Assembly (NCBI RefSeq): GCF_041146795.1
Contig: NC_135170.1
Span: 22,252,033 to 22,316,032 of the forward strand
Source: Maylandia zebra
Taxonomy: Eukaryota > Chordata > Actinopteri > Cichliformes > Cichlidae
Reading direction: 5' to 3'
DNA length: 64,000 bases
Position 1 is the first letter of the stretch. The number at the start of each line of letters is the position of its first letter. The notes below the pieces were generated by a model. That model was not told the DNA's origin, did not search any database, and worked only from the letters and a program-made list of their open reading frames with translations. Below are positions 45,920 to 59,733 of the stretch, piece after piece. Made by a program: the position numbers and the translations under genes.

Positions 45920-46145
45920 TAAAGTGTAAAGATAAATGTCGTCATGATAAATAGAAACTAAAACTATGGCAAATAAAAACTATGATCAAGCCATTTGCAT
46001 CATATTCATTTGCAGATCATTTAAGGCTAATTGAAATATTGTATTCAGGAGGAACACCTTCCTCCCTTCTGCTATTACTTTACTATATACACAGTCCCAA
46101 CAAAAACAAACATTACATCATGTGACAACACGGGACAGACGTGGG
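45920..46145. repeat. Distal part of duplicated unit A (partner 63040-63285)
   Basis: Shares 'ACTATGATCAAGCCATTTGC' and 'CAGGAGGAACACCTTCCTCC'-type blocks with 63115-63215 in unit B, marking the far end of the tandem duplication. Confidence 0.65.
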
Positions 46146-46880
<735 letters not shown>

Positions 46881-47325
46881 TAAGGACAAGAGCAAGTAAC
46901 CAATAATGATGACATATATGGAAGACCAGAACAGTCACATGCATCGAAATAGACAATGCTGTGTTGAAATAATTAATTGTATAATGAAATGTGCATTTGT
47001 AAATTCATTTTTAAAAACAAAATTGTAATTATTTTATTTATTTAAAAATTAAATAGGTAATTTCTTATTTAAAAATTTAATTTAAAACAAAAACACTATT
47101 TAGAAATCAATCTTTCAAAATGAATTGTTAAACCATTAATAAAGACATCAAATTTTTTTTAACTCTCAATAAAAACCTCATTTCAAAAACTCTTTTTGAA
47201 ATCCAGATGACAAAACATCTTTCAAAATCTTTAAGTAACAATTTAAAAAAGAGAAATAAGTAAATGATGAATTCAAATTTTAAGGTTTTTAATTGAGAAA
47301 TTTTTGGCCCTTAATGCCCACTCAC
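46881..47325. other. AT-rich spacer
   Basis: Very AT-rich with AAATTTAA-type words. No feature recognised. Confidence 0.4.
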
Positions 47326-48400
47326 ATCCTGCCCCATAGGGTGGGGCATGATTTTACAATAAGTTCACCTGAAACCTTGGTTGATTGTGATCCACACCTG
47401 TTTTCACACCTGTCTCTTGTGATTACGTAGAGGATCATTAGGGGGTCCATTGTCCCTCTTGGAGGGGGGGGGACACTCCCATGGGGCTTAAATCTGGGAC
47501 TCTCCACCATTTGACCTTATCAATCAATACTTTATTTATAAAGCACATTTAAAGACCAGAGGTACTGTACACCAAAGTGCTTCTCAATAGTTAAATATGA
47601 AATAAAATTAATTACATGTGAGTACGATAGTAGAGTACAAATACATTGCCAGAAAAAAAAAAGCACTAATTAACCCGGGAGTACTATGTTAAAAGAAATA
47701 TTTCACTCCTGGTGTAAAAGTTAGGTAAAATCAACACAGAAATATCAACTGGAAAAAAACAGTAACACAATAGGTTAAAATTACACACAAATGTAACAAA
47801 AGCACAAAGTGTACATCCGATAAATCACTAACTAATCGAAAATGCAAGATCAAATAAATAACCTTTCAATCGTGTTTTAAAAGATTAAATAGATTCCGAC
47901 GTGTGAATATCAGCTGGAAAACTGTTCCAGAGGTTAGGTGCAGCAATGGCAAAGGCACGATCCCCTCTGGTTTTCAGCTGGGACCAAGGTTGCACCAAGA
48001 GCATTTGACTCAATGATCGAAGTGCTCTCCTAGGAGTATACAGGCTGAGAAGTTCAGTTAAATAGCATGGCGCAATATTATTTATGATTTTGAATGTAAG
48101 CAATAAAATCTTAAAATTAATCCGATATTTGATGGGCAGCCAATGTAGGTCAGCAAGGATCAAGGTAAAAGAATCAAATCTTCTAGTACCAGTTAAAAGG
48201 CGTACCGCTGCATTTTGGACAAGTTGTAGTTTATGTAGAAGGACAGATTGGAAGCCCGGGTAAAGGGAGTTGCAGTAGTCTAATCTTGAAGTACGAAGGC
48301 ATGGATAAGTTATGACTGAAGAAGCTTCTCGGATGAGAGGTGAAACATCTTCAAGCAACTTAGAAAAGTCCAGACGGTTTTCTTTCCAAGCACCTTAGAC
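47326..48400. mobile_element. TIR element, copy 5, interrupted by a LINE
   Basis: 47326-47520 matches the interior of copies 1 and 3 up to 'CTCCACCATTTGACC'. The right terminal repeat resumes at 48317 ('GACTGAAGAAGCTTCTCGGA') and ends at about 48400. The gap is filled by a LINE. The left terminus is missing. Confidence 0.6.
47521..48316 (-). mobile_element. LINE 3' end (L2/CR1-like)
   Basis: The minus-strand frame 48358-47885 encodes the reverse-transcriptase C-terminus: 'SRLDYCNSLYPGFQSVLLHK', 'LQLVQNAAVRLL', 'LADLHWLPIKYRINFK', 'DRAFAIAAPNLWNSFP'. The frame's first residues come from the surrounding TIR element. 5'-truncated insertion into copy 5. Confidence 0.8.
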
Positions 48401-49505
48401 AACAAAGAAGGGAATTCCACACAAATAATTTTACCATATTCATTTATTAAGCACAGTGGTAAAGAAAAAAAAGCAACAACAACTGTGTGCTTACCTATAA
48501 CCTACCTACAAGTGACTGAAACTAGAAAAAACGGAAAAGCCACAAAAGGGGAAAAAAACAACAGCAAGAAAAAATAAATAAATAAATTGGGTGCCAGAAA
48601 AGCCTCAGCCTTCTTAGAGGAGGGGGAGGGTGGCTGCCATCGTAAAATTATATCACCTTAAATAGGTTCCCAAACAGGTGAACTACTTTTCTCATAATGG
48701 ATGGGAGGAGCCACTAATGATGGTCTGAACAAAAAGGAAATAAAAACAGGCCCACCAAACGATAACACGACTTAAGGCCTCACAGGATGTAAAACGCATT
48801 TTTCATCATAGACCACATACAGCTCACTTCTATCACAGATGGGTCAAACCATAGAAACTCCAATTTCTGTCAATGTAAAGATGTTTAAATACACATGTAT
48901 ACAATGTTATAGTGATTTCATATTTCCAAAAACTGTAATGCAATGGGTTTTTGTATGTTTGTTTTGTTATGGAGCAGGATTGTTTAGTAAGTTTGGATCC
49001 TAAAACTTAAAAAAAAAAAAAAGTCAAGAACCAAAGAGGAAATATATTTTTCTTAACACAGGACTAAGGAACACCAAGGGAGAAATTAAGCTGTAAACCA
49101 ACAAGACAACATGACTAAATGAGAGGAAGAATACAAGAAATAATCTAAACATTACACAACTCTATAATGTCATGTAATGATTTAATATGAAAAACTGTAA
49201 CTCAGGGTAAGCAGATCAAGCACATAAAAAATATATTCTCAAGCTTTTTAAACAGTATCAGTCAAAATGCATAAATAGTTTTACTTAACTACTGAACAAT
49301 GACAAATGGAAGATATGAATTATTTACATCTTAATATTGCTTTTAACAATCCTCACACTACACGAGTCCCCAAAATGGACTAATTGCAGCCTCTAAGATG
49401 ATCAGCATATGTACTTAAAACAAATTTTAACATTTTTAAAGACAAAAAACATTGACATTTTTTAAATTAAAAACATTAATTTAATTCAGTTGATAACATT
49501 AGGAT
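48401..49505. other. 3' flank of GTPase copy B
   Basis: AT-rich sequence downstream of the minus-strand stop at 49506. Probably 3' UTR and spacer; no element recognised. Confidence 0.35.
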
Positions 49506-52500
49506 TTACAGAGTTAGTGATATTTCATCATCTGGAGTGCCTACAAGTTGATCATAATATTTCTTCACCATCTCAAGCTCTGTTGAAACATCTGAAAAAC
49601 AAAACATTTTTTGAATTGTTTCCCCCCAGAGTGACACACATATGTGTGAATGAGTAATCAGTTATTTATTCTTTTTTTTTTTAAAGATAAATATATAGAC
49701 ACCCCTGCAAGACTGCAAAGATAAAGAGGGAAGGGAAACATCATCAAATAATTTGAACCAATGTAATTACAGAAAACTGTCCTGTTTACCTGGGAGTAAG
49801 CACTCTCCAGCTTTGAATGAAAGTCCAATTGATTCCTTCATAGTTTTCTCCAGAGTCCCCAAGACGTATACCTAATTTAAAAATGTAAAGTTTTTCATCA
49901 CTTACCAAAGACTAGGATATTGTGTTAAAGTTGTATTTAGAAGGTTCTCAGACTGGATGAAAAATATAAATGGAGACAACCATTTCTGTATAAGTCTAAT
50001 CCAGTTAAATACAGAAAAGGCCTTCAGGTGAGTTATGAGAAAATATGTTCATCATAATTCTTTATAAAACATGACAAACCATCAAATCGTGCAACTTCTC
50101 CAACATGGTGTTTTTTGCCTGCTCAAACATGTCCTTCTTTGAGTGCACGTGGTTCTCAATAGTCTCCCTCATGTTGTACAGTGCGTCTTCTCCTGTAAAT
50201 GCTAAAGCCTCTAAAAAAAAGAAAAAAAAAGAAAAGAAAACTCTTCATACTTTTTATGCCGATTAATTCTAAAAAAAAAAAATATCTGTTTTACTGCCAA
50301 GTTGTGAATCTCTGATTTTATTTCTTACTCTTGTAGCCTTCTTCCATAATGTACTCAATTGTCTCTGTCAGACTGCTGTAGACATTTTTCTTCTGTTTCT
50401 GGATGACTCTGCTCAGTCTTGCCTTAATATTTTCTTCCTTACAGACAAACATGAAATAAGGATGAACTTTACCATCAGTCCATTGATAGACAGTAAAGTT
50501 TCACTTCTTACCTCTGTCTTGAGAAATCTGAGTTGCAGTTCAGCATTTTGGTACTTTTCAATCAGAGAATCAATGTCAAGTGAAAATGTCTTGATGACTC
50601 CATTGAATGCTCCACAAGTTACTTCATTTCTAAAACATGTAAACATTGTAGATCATAATGGCTTAACTGGCAAGTTTATATGTTATGAATTACATATCTC
50701 GAATGATATCATGTGACTGTTTAGAACATATTTTAATTACGGGAAGGTCTTTCTGAATTCTGCACCAATGCTGTCAATCAGACAGGAAGCCAACTTCATA
50801 TTAAGGTTAATTTGTTTCCCTTTTTTTGGTTTGTAGATGCCACCATTCTCAACGACACACTTCAGTAAATTGTAAAAAGCACCACCATTCTTTCCCTGAA
50901 ACACAAAAGTAAACTCAGAATTATTGCATTTTACATTGTCATGTAAAATCTGTATGTATTTTAACTATGCTTAAACTACATACATCATACAAGAAGTTCT
51001 TGAGTTTTTCTCCATATGAACGTTTGGATTTCTCAACACCATCATCAAGACATTTTTTTAAAGCCGTATAGGCGTCTTCCATTTCTTTTCTGACATTATC
51101 AAGTTGGAGGCTCATGTTTATCTCAAGTTCTTCACACACCTCGCCTTTTTTACTCTTCTGAAAAATATTTTTATTAGTAAAACCATAAAAACTACTTGTT
51201 GTTGTTTCTTAATGAAATTCAGTTGGTTTAAAAAGTCACTCTCCTGTAATACGGACCTAAGAAGCAAAATAGAACAGCAAAACTACACGAATCAATCAAA
51301 TAACTCATAAATTAGTAACAAAAACCAATAAAAGAAACACAAATACATATCGTTAGCTTCATAGCATAATTGCCTAAGTCATTTGACTAAGTCAATGACT
51401 TAGGCACTTATGCTATGAAGCTAACGATATGAGAAATCCAAACATTTAAGAGAATATTATTTTGTATCTCTTACTTGACCTTACCACTCCTCTGGAGTTG
51501 GCGCCTTGAATCAAAGACAGAATCCCGTGAGCTCCCTTCACATAGTTTACTGTCTCTGAGTGACAGTCATTGAGATCTTGCAAAAATCTCTGAAGTTTGG
51601 TTATTTCTGTTTCAAGGACATACATGCATAGTTTAATTAAAATTAAACAATTCTTCTTTCAATCAAAGCAAACTGAAAAAACATTAGCATTCTAGCTATG
51701 CATGTTATGTTTACATAAAGGGGACTTCACCTACCAGTATCTTCTGGACTTAAGTAGTTTTCTTTTAGGAACTCTTTGGAGCTCACTGTGAACACTTTGA
51801 AAGTGTCATCAGTGAAGTGTTTCTAGGGAAAAATGTGATTTCAATTTAATGTAAATGTGGAGAGTCTTTGCATTAGACTCTCTGTCGGACTATAAAATTC
51901 ACCTTAATCTTGCTTTGCTTGTTGAATTCTATCTTTATTGCATCTTTGGCTTGCACATTTCTTTCAGTTAGTAGATCATGGAAATCAGCTGACGAACTAA
52001 AAAGGGGGGGGGGGGGGGTAACACACACACACAGACACAAAGAAATATACTTGTCTCAATGGCAATAATCCACCAACAGACTAATGAGGTACCTTCCTTA
52101 AGACTGTAATGGATATTTGAGAAAAAAGTGATACAAATCAAGAATGTTTGTGATAATGGAATATAAGTGACAGGAAGACAGTGGGGGAAACAGGAAGTCT
52201 ACTTCAGAGTCGGAAGCTCCTGCAGAGTTAAGTTGACGGTGAATATCTGAGATTTTACGGGTGAAAAAAGAGATAAGAGAATTACAAAAGTCAGCAGAAT
52301 ACATATGGGAGGAGAATATGTCTGGAGTTTTTGTAATTTTACTGAACAATGAAAAGAGAGACCTGGAGTTACCTTCATTAGAACTGATTAAACCAAAGTA
52401 GTATGCGGATTTGGCTGAAACAATGCAGTACTTATAGAACAAAACATGATCATTATACATTTCTTTATGTATAGCAAGTCCAGTTTTCTTGAATAGACGT

Positions 52501-55500
52501 TCGAGTTGGCGTCCTTTAGCTTTAAGATGACGCAGGTTGGGGGTAAACCATGGTGCTGAATGGGAAAATGAGACAGTTCGATGTTTAAGTGGAGCAAATA
52601 TGTTACGAAGGTTATGAAGGTTGACATTATAATGAGAAACAAGTTCATGAGGGGTTGAGGAGCTGTGAATAGACGGAAGGCCATGGATGGCAGATCTCTC
52701 TGGAAAGAGGGATTTTGTCATTGTCCATATGAATATTGAAGTAGTCAAGAAGTCACTTGGATAAGTGATGAAATATTTCTCCCACAAAACGCTACATCCA
52801 GATGAACAGATTCAACTTTTGGAGACATGATCTAGATGGATTATGATTTGTTCGGAAGTTTCCTATAATCTCATAGATTTTGTACCCATATATAAAGCTG
52901 CCTTGTCTGTGTCACTCTCAAATAACTCAATTTCCTTCTGACCAGGCAATTCTCTTTTCATTACTCAGTGAACCTTATTTAGTAAACTTTATAAAATTGT
53001 CTCAGCGTCTGAGACTCCTTTTGACCTAAATGTTCTGCATTAATAAAGCCAAACCCTTTGCTTTACTCTTTGTCTGGCCTGGGTTTATCTTCTATGGAAA
53101 CACCCTGCGGTTGATCAGCATGGGAAATTTACTTACAGATCATCTGAGTCATCCAGAAGATCAGACTTGGTGCAAATAAAGTGAATTTGCTGACATTCGC
53201 CACCATTTCCAATCAGACTACTGACACTGTCCAGGATCTCCCAGGCCTCTTTCTCTGATGTTGCACGATTAATTTCAGTCACAATCCACACAGTAGAACA
53301 ATTTCCAAGTATCTGAAGGAGAATAACATGTCTCAATGCTTCATCAAAAGATGACATTACTGTTTGCACATAATAAAGCAAAGAGCAGTAAATGTGAATT
53401 ACCCCTTTCCACATCTGATCTCTGCTCTTGTTACGGTCGCCATTTCCAGGAAGGTCCACAAGTGTGACATGCTGGAGAAAAGGATTGTTTGGCAACCTGA
53501 CAGTCACACACTTCACCAGTGGCCAAAACCACTTTTTTCCTTCATTACCTTCTCCTTGTTTTGAATCACTTCTTGTGTACTTGACACATTCTGCAGAGAG
53601 TTCTTCAGCCTGCAATAAATAACAAAAATAAAGCAATGCAAGACAGTTTAACTTCAATCCTACACTGTAAGTGTGTTACAGATTGCTTTAAAGAATTACA
53701 GTGCCATAAAAGATGACAAAAAAAAGCAATTAAATAGTCTCAGTAAAAGTTTGCATGAGTCATTAATTTTAGATTTAAATGTGATCAGCAGACCTGTTTT
53801 ATATCCGTGTGGAATAGTTTTCTATAGGAGATTGCTGCAAAAAGTGCAGCCTTACCTAATGCCCACCCTACTGTTACTCATTTTATATTAAGACTTAAAA
53901 TCTAGTTGGTATGGTGAGTAACCTTCAGTAACAGTAATAAATCACTGTGTTGCACATAGTGAAATCACCCAAGAATCAAACTGTTAAATGGTGTAATTTA
54001 ACCCTTAGATACTGTTCAGATCAAAAGTCACATTTAACAGCAGTAAAATCTTGAAATTTTCCTAAAATGACACAAACACACACACACACACACACACTAC
54101 TTGAATTTTGAACCAACTTTTCAAATATAAACAGTGTTTAAAATGACTGATCCATCCATTCATTCTCTTCAACTTTCTAATTTAGGGTCACAAGGGGGGC
54201 TGCAACCTCTCCAGTTGCCATATGGAGACAGTCGGGGTATACCTGGGACAGGTTGCCTGTCTGTCACAGGCCTAAAAAGAAAATATGTCTGAAAATGACA
54301 GATAATATAACAAAATAGAACAGATTAATTTTTTTTGTTAGTGGACAATTGTCTCATACACCTCTTACTGTAGGTTGCACAGTTCCTAAATTACTGAAAC
54401 CAAATACTATACTTAATAACAGCAAATTTATACAATTTTAACACATCACACTTCCTGTTTAGTAATAGAGCGGTGATGTCTTACTGATTCACATGACAAA
54501 ATCTTCCTCCTGCTTTGGGGAAATTCTGGAATTTCTCTGAAATATTTTCCATCCATAAGATCTTCAAAAGACTTTCCTTTCCATTCTTCTCCATAGAGCG
54601 CTGAAAACTTTTCACTGATGTCATGATAGTCATTATCAACATCCATTTCACAGTCTTCATTATCCCCAATAAATTGATGAGATGACCACAACTCATCTTT
54701 CCACTCCTTAAAAACAAAAATGCTTCTCAGTTTTATTAAAAGGGCCTAAACCCAGAAAAATAAGATATTATATTTCTGCAGCTAAAACTAATTTTACCTC
54801 TGGTGTGATGAACTCAATGTCTGCCTCATACTTAGAGCCTTGCATGTTAGCCTCCACTTTGATCATGACTGAGGTGCATGCACTGACACTTCCAGAAGGC
54901 AAAAGGTTCTTCTCTTCAATGATGGCATTTATCAGAGAACTCTTTCCAGCCCCAGTTTTACCAAAGACACCAACCAGCTCCCTCTTGTCTGTCTCCAAAT
55001 CCCTAATTTTTTTCCTGTTAAATGAGAGGAAGAGTTAAATTTTTACCTCTAATTTGTGGATACCAGAAACAGCAAATAAAAGTAGCTGTACTATACAGAC
55101 TTACCAGAAATTCACAAGAATAAAAGTCTGGCAGAAGTAAATCAAACCCAAGTGAGACTAACTGTGATCCACACTTAAAGCATTGGAAGAATTCATTTTC
55201 TGTTTTAACCTGTCTGTCAGCAATACAACTTTAAAGTAACTAATAAAGTAAGTAATAGTAAAAATACTTCACCAGTCAAGAAATACATTGGTGAATACTA
55301 GCACAAAATGTAGGTTCATGTAGGCTCAGCAAAAAGAAAACTGTTATTTCTTGTAATGAACATCCCCCAACAATAAAAGACAGCTCATGTGCTCCCAAAC
55401 AATGGAGGTCTTGAGTCTTACAAATTAAATAAGGAATGAATGTCCATGTTACTATGATTATTTATGATTCTAGAATCACTTGCTAGCAAACAAACAAACA

Positions 55501-58500
55501 AACATGGCTTTCTAACATGGCTATACAGACACAACAAAGAATACGGAAACTTAATACTCACTTCAGGAAAGCACTGAGCTTGTCTTTTTCGTGTAGTCTG
55601 GCATGGACGAATTTCATTATGTTTTTTACATCAGACAGCACGATTGCTTCTGTAAGCAAAGAAGTAAATAATTATTTAGCAGGAGCTATAAACCAGTGAA
55701 ACCATCCCAATGATCCTTTCTCTGAGTCCTTTCTGAATGACCATCTCACCATATCACTAATTTCTCACTCCACTCTCACTTGTGAACAGGACCCAAAGAC
55801 ATATTTTACTCGAAGCAAAAGTGCTTTCCTGAGTGGCCACTCCATTCTTTTCTCACAGGATAAAATACCTTCTCGAATTCCAAAAACCCCAAATAGATTG
55901 GTTTGGAAAACTCCCGTGCAACCTCAAATATCTCTGACAGCATAAAATGATGGTACAGTGTTTTGTGATGGCTACGAATGCTGCATTTTCATTCCTGACT
56001 CAAAAGGTTCATCTAATAGCTGGACTCTCCTCTGCACTGGCAGTTCGGAGTTTTTCGTTCAGCTACTGCCAGATCTACATTCCACTTGGCCTATCAGTAA
56101 CTGCCAGCTGATTCTCGAGCCCCACAAGCTCAAAACCATGAGTGACAGGATTCCTCCCCAAACCTGATCCCTCCACCTTCAGTGCCCACCAGGGCTTGAC
56201 TGGTAATCTGGCATACCAGACATTTGCCTGTTTTGCCAATGTGCTTTTAGACCAATGACTGCTGTGGACCATCCACACAAACACTGACAGCTGCCTATTC
56301 ATTAATTAACTGCTATCATTAACTGACACTGTTTTACCCAATCAAATCGCTTAACACAACCAGGCCCTCTCCACCTTTGCTGTGCACTCACACACCTTGT
56401 AGAACAGAGTTTATTGTGGAAGAAGTGGTGAAAAGATGAACCTGAAAAGCTAAGAGAGAAAAAGAAAAAAAATCCACTTACAATAAATGCAACAAAATAT
56501 GTCAAGGTAACTGACACGTTAGCAGCTGCGCCATCAACGGTGGTACCAACAACAACACCGACACCAACAAGTAACAAGCCCTCACACTCACAGGAGGCTG
56601 ATGTTACTAGCATCAGCAAAGGAGAAGTACAGGAGGGACAGAAGTCCACAAAAGAGCGAGGAAGGGATGGAGAAAGGTGAAATTACCACGGTAAGAAAAT
56701 AGATGAAAGGACATAATTCGGGAGAAATTCAAGGATTCCGGTAAAATGAATGGCTACTTTGATGATATGCCACCTAATCTCTAAACTGCGGCTTTTAATT
56801 GTCACATGCTACATTGCAGTGCAACTAAGATATGCTAACCAAACAACAGCTGTACATCTAGCATCTAGACTAATTATAAAACAACAAGTATCTCATTGTT
56901 CCAGCAACCAAGAGAAGTAACTGCTACCACAACTCAAGACTGATGCTGTATAACACAAATGCTATGGTATTGGTGGGACAGGTCACGTCAGGTCAGAGGG
57001 GATTTTATGATCACCAGATCTCACAGAGCTCCAAGAATAACAGGTGTATTCAAGGGATTGAGTACGAGAGCAGCTGAGCTTAAAGAAAAGATTGTGGCTA
57101 CGCTGAAAACCTGGATCCTCCATGGTTGATTACCAAGAGTATAAGACGTATCCTCTGACAGTCTACTAGAAGAAGTGCATGCCAAGGTCAAGGCAGCACA
57201 GAGGGAAGTTAGCCAATTATTAGAGCTGCAGAAAGGTGTGATGAAGAAAGGGATGCTTAAAAAGTATAGCAAGCTACCCATGCCCAAGGCCTTATAAACT
57301 GCTAGGCAAAGACTCATAGCCTTCACTAATCACCTGAAGAGGTACACCAGAGAAAGAGAGGCCAGGAGACAGTCAGGACCCATTAACCAACCCATGGGCT
57401 GGAACTGGGGAAATATGAGTAACTCGGCCCTGCCAACCACATCTCACTAAGCTACTGGAGTAGTTCAGCTCCTGCCAGTCTCAGCAAGAGTAACTCCGGT
57501 TTTGAACACTCCAGCCCCCTTCAAGATGACTGGTTCTGAGCTCATGGTGTCTTGTAGTAAGCCCAGCTAAGTCAGGCTCCTCGGCTCCAATGTTAGTCAA
57601 TACAAAATGTAATACAAAGAGGAAAAATGTTTGAACATTATGTATCATGCTCATAATATGGGAACTTGGCAAAAACATTAAATATTTAATTATGGTATAT
57701 GTGGCATGCGAGCCGTTGCCTCTTAAAAATTCTATTTTATTAACATACTTTTACACCAATAAACCAATGAAAAAAAATGCCATTTTTGTTAAATGGCATT
57801 GTTTATAGAGAAATACCCAAGTATGGTCTTGGTTGGGAGCTACGTTGTCGTTTAGCTGGTGGTTGCAACTTGCTGGACTCGTCTGGATGTTCAAACCTTC
57901 TCTTTCCTAATTGAATAAAAATAAAATAAAATAAAAATAAAAATGTACAAATAAATAATTTTAAATGGGATTTGCTCAGGAGTGAAATTTAATACTCAAA
58001 CTGACTGGTATTATTCTGTCCAAGTGAAAACACTGTTGTCTTGAAAATACTGCTAATACTTGTAATATAGGTAATAAAGGCATACATCTTACCTTTATCA
58101 CTTGTGGATGCCAAAACCTGGGGATCAATGTACATATTTAATGCATGAAAAATTATGTAATCAAATATAGGAATTTAATTATATATAAATCTTACCTGAT
58201 CTATATCAGGTGCTTCTTTTTGCTCCTGTTAATAGTGCAAAGTAACTGAAACACTGTAATTGCTATTATTGATCTTGGCCATTTAAATGAAATTGTATTT
58301 AACTTACTTGAACAGACAAATTGACTGTTTCCTGATTTATGTTTTGTTCTTCCTAGTAAGAACAAAAAATTCCAGGTAAATAGTTTTGTGTTAATGTGTG
58401 TTTGCATATACTAATCCAATTCTAATATAAATTCACAGAAATTGAGATTTATCAGACCAAATATAACAATATGCAAAATAACTTTAGAAATAAACTGACT

Positions 58501-59733
58501 GAGAACCTTCACAGACAACTTTAGAAATACTAATTACATGCAGTACAATTACTTTTTAAAATTTATTTATTTATTTATTTATTTCTGTGTCTGTCCCGTT
58601 TGGTTCTTTAGCTGTCAGAATTGTTGTCTGAAGGCCAACAAAGATACCCAACGGATTTACTTTACCAAGTGGATCATCACAGCTTTGCCGTATTGGTCCA
58701 TTTGATCAACATTTGTTATTATTATTTATTTTATTTTCAGTTGTTACAGATGGGACAGACATGGTTAGGGGATAGGAAAGGCAGAAAGAAAGATGAAAGA
58801 AAAGAAAAACAGAATGGAAGAGGGACAGTGCGAAAGGGTACTTAAAAAGAAAAACAAAAATCTCGCTGATCACCTATTAAGAGAAAAAAAAGAGAAAACA
58901 AGCAAAAAAAGAGAGCAGCATAATAAACACAACACAAGTACAATTACCTTTAACTGCTTTAATTTCTGCTTGAACGTTAATCTTGGTCCAACTTTTGGAA
59001 TCAACTTATCAATGAGTTCATCATTAAGTTCATATAAACTTTCCTGTGTAATTTCTTCATCTGTAATTAAAAATTTTAATCTTAGTAATGCAGAAGTGCA
59101 AATCATTTTAAAATTACTACACATATGCATATGATGAAGGAGAGTTTAGTTATTGACACAGCTGTTAAAGTGTAATTTGCCCTCACAGGGGCAATTTAAT
59201 ACATTGGCTCTTTGAATTGAAGGCATGTCATTTGTGTTTTCTTTTATTAATTTATATTTTACTTTTCTCTGTTAAATTAACAACCTACAAGATGCTACAG
59301 AAAAGTAACTATCATAACTATTATCGAGATTTGTATAAAAATGTGCCAATGTGTTGCCGTTGGTGCATATGTACTACTCCAGTACAGTAGGAAAATTACC
59401 TGCTTTGCTGCTCAACAAAGTTGCAGCATTTATGTCTACACTAACAGATTCTTTTTCAGTATTCATTGGCTACTCTCTTGCTACAAGTTGTTGCCGCAGT
59501 GGGTGGCTCCAAATGCTTCATTAGGCAATATGCTCTTCCTGATACAGACCCAAATCTCCAGCTGGAAACAATCCAGTGACCTTTTGCTTGCCAAATTGTC
59601 ATGTTAAACATCACATTATTATTGTACAAAATCTGTGCTCATCAGTGATGCATAGGTATACCTTACCTTCAAATTTATCCATCCACTTTTGTAGATCCCA
59701 TTCAGTCAGTTTGTTTCTCACAAAATCATCCAT
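49506..59733 (-). CDS. Nuclear GTPase SLIP-GC-like protein, copy B (SAM-GTPase)
   Basis: Twenty-one coding exons join in phase to about 812 residues: 59733-59667, 59060-58948, 58352-58308, 58225-58196, 58117-58093, 57906-57817, 55649-55562, 55014-54798, 54706-54485, 53609-53403, 53312-53137, 51996-51903, 51822-51735, 51606-51485, 51157-50984, 50895-50741, 50629-50512, 50437-50329, 50210-50080, 49871-49790 and 49591-49506. Exon lengths equal those of copy A except +9 bp in the NLS exon, +3 bp in the 174-bp exon, and a longer last exon. The SAM domain is residues 1-60, and 'PPAKRQR' lies near 109-115. The G domain has 'GKTGAGKSS' (171-179), 'VDLPG' and 'CTKSD'. The end reads 'VGTPDDEISLTL', an acidic tail lost from copy A. 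No stop or broken splice site was found, so both copies may be expressed. The family is nuclear; the partner and substrate beyond GTP are unknown. Confidence 0.85.
51347..51430. repeat. 84-bp near-perfect hairpin
   Basis: Arms of 37 bp (51347-51383 and 51394-51430) are complementary with one mismatch, around a 10-base loop. It lies in an intron of copy B between the 122-bp and 174-bp exons and is absent from the corresponding intron of copy A. It could be a tiny foldback element or a small-RNA precursor. Confidence 0.85.
52098..52760 (-). mobile_element. LINE fragment (inter-domain, L2-like) in intron of copy B
   Basis: The long minus-strand frame carries 'RTVSFSHSAPWFTPNLRHLK', 'GRQLERLFKKTGLAIH' and 'SLFSLFSKITKTP', the region between endonuclease and reverse transcriptase of L2/CR1 elements. 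No endonuclease or polymerase motif is complete. It is in the sense of the host gene and absent from copy A. Confidence 0.7.
54150..54290. repeat. Retroposon tail, shared with 31740-31895
   Basis: Same fragment at the same intron position as in copy A ('ATCCATCCATTCATTCTCTT', 'ACCTGGGACAGGTTGCC'). Useful for dating the duplication. Confidence 0.6.
56990..57400 (+). mobile_element. R2-like LINE fragment in intron of copy B
   Basis: Plus strand keeps 'ELQKGVMKKGMLKKYSKLPM' and 'HLKRYTRE..', matching 34690-34830 in copy A, but the zinc-knuckle and endonuclease parts present in A are missing. The insertion therefore predates the duplication, and one copy was later deleted or the other expanded. 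Confidence 0.55.

Noticed and set aside
45357-45945. 138-184 residue frames
   Set aside because: They cover an LTR and its GC-rich minisatellite; several overlapping frames exist, none with a domain.
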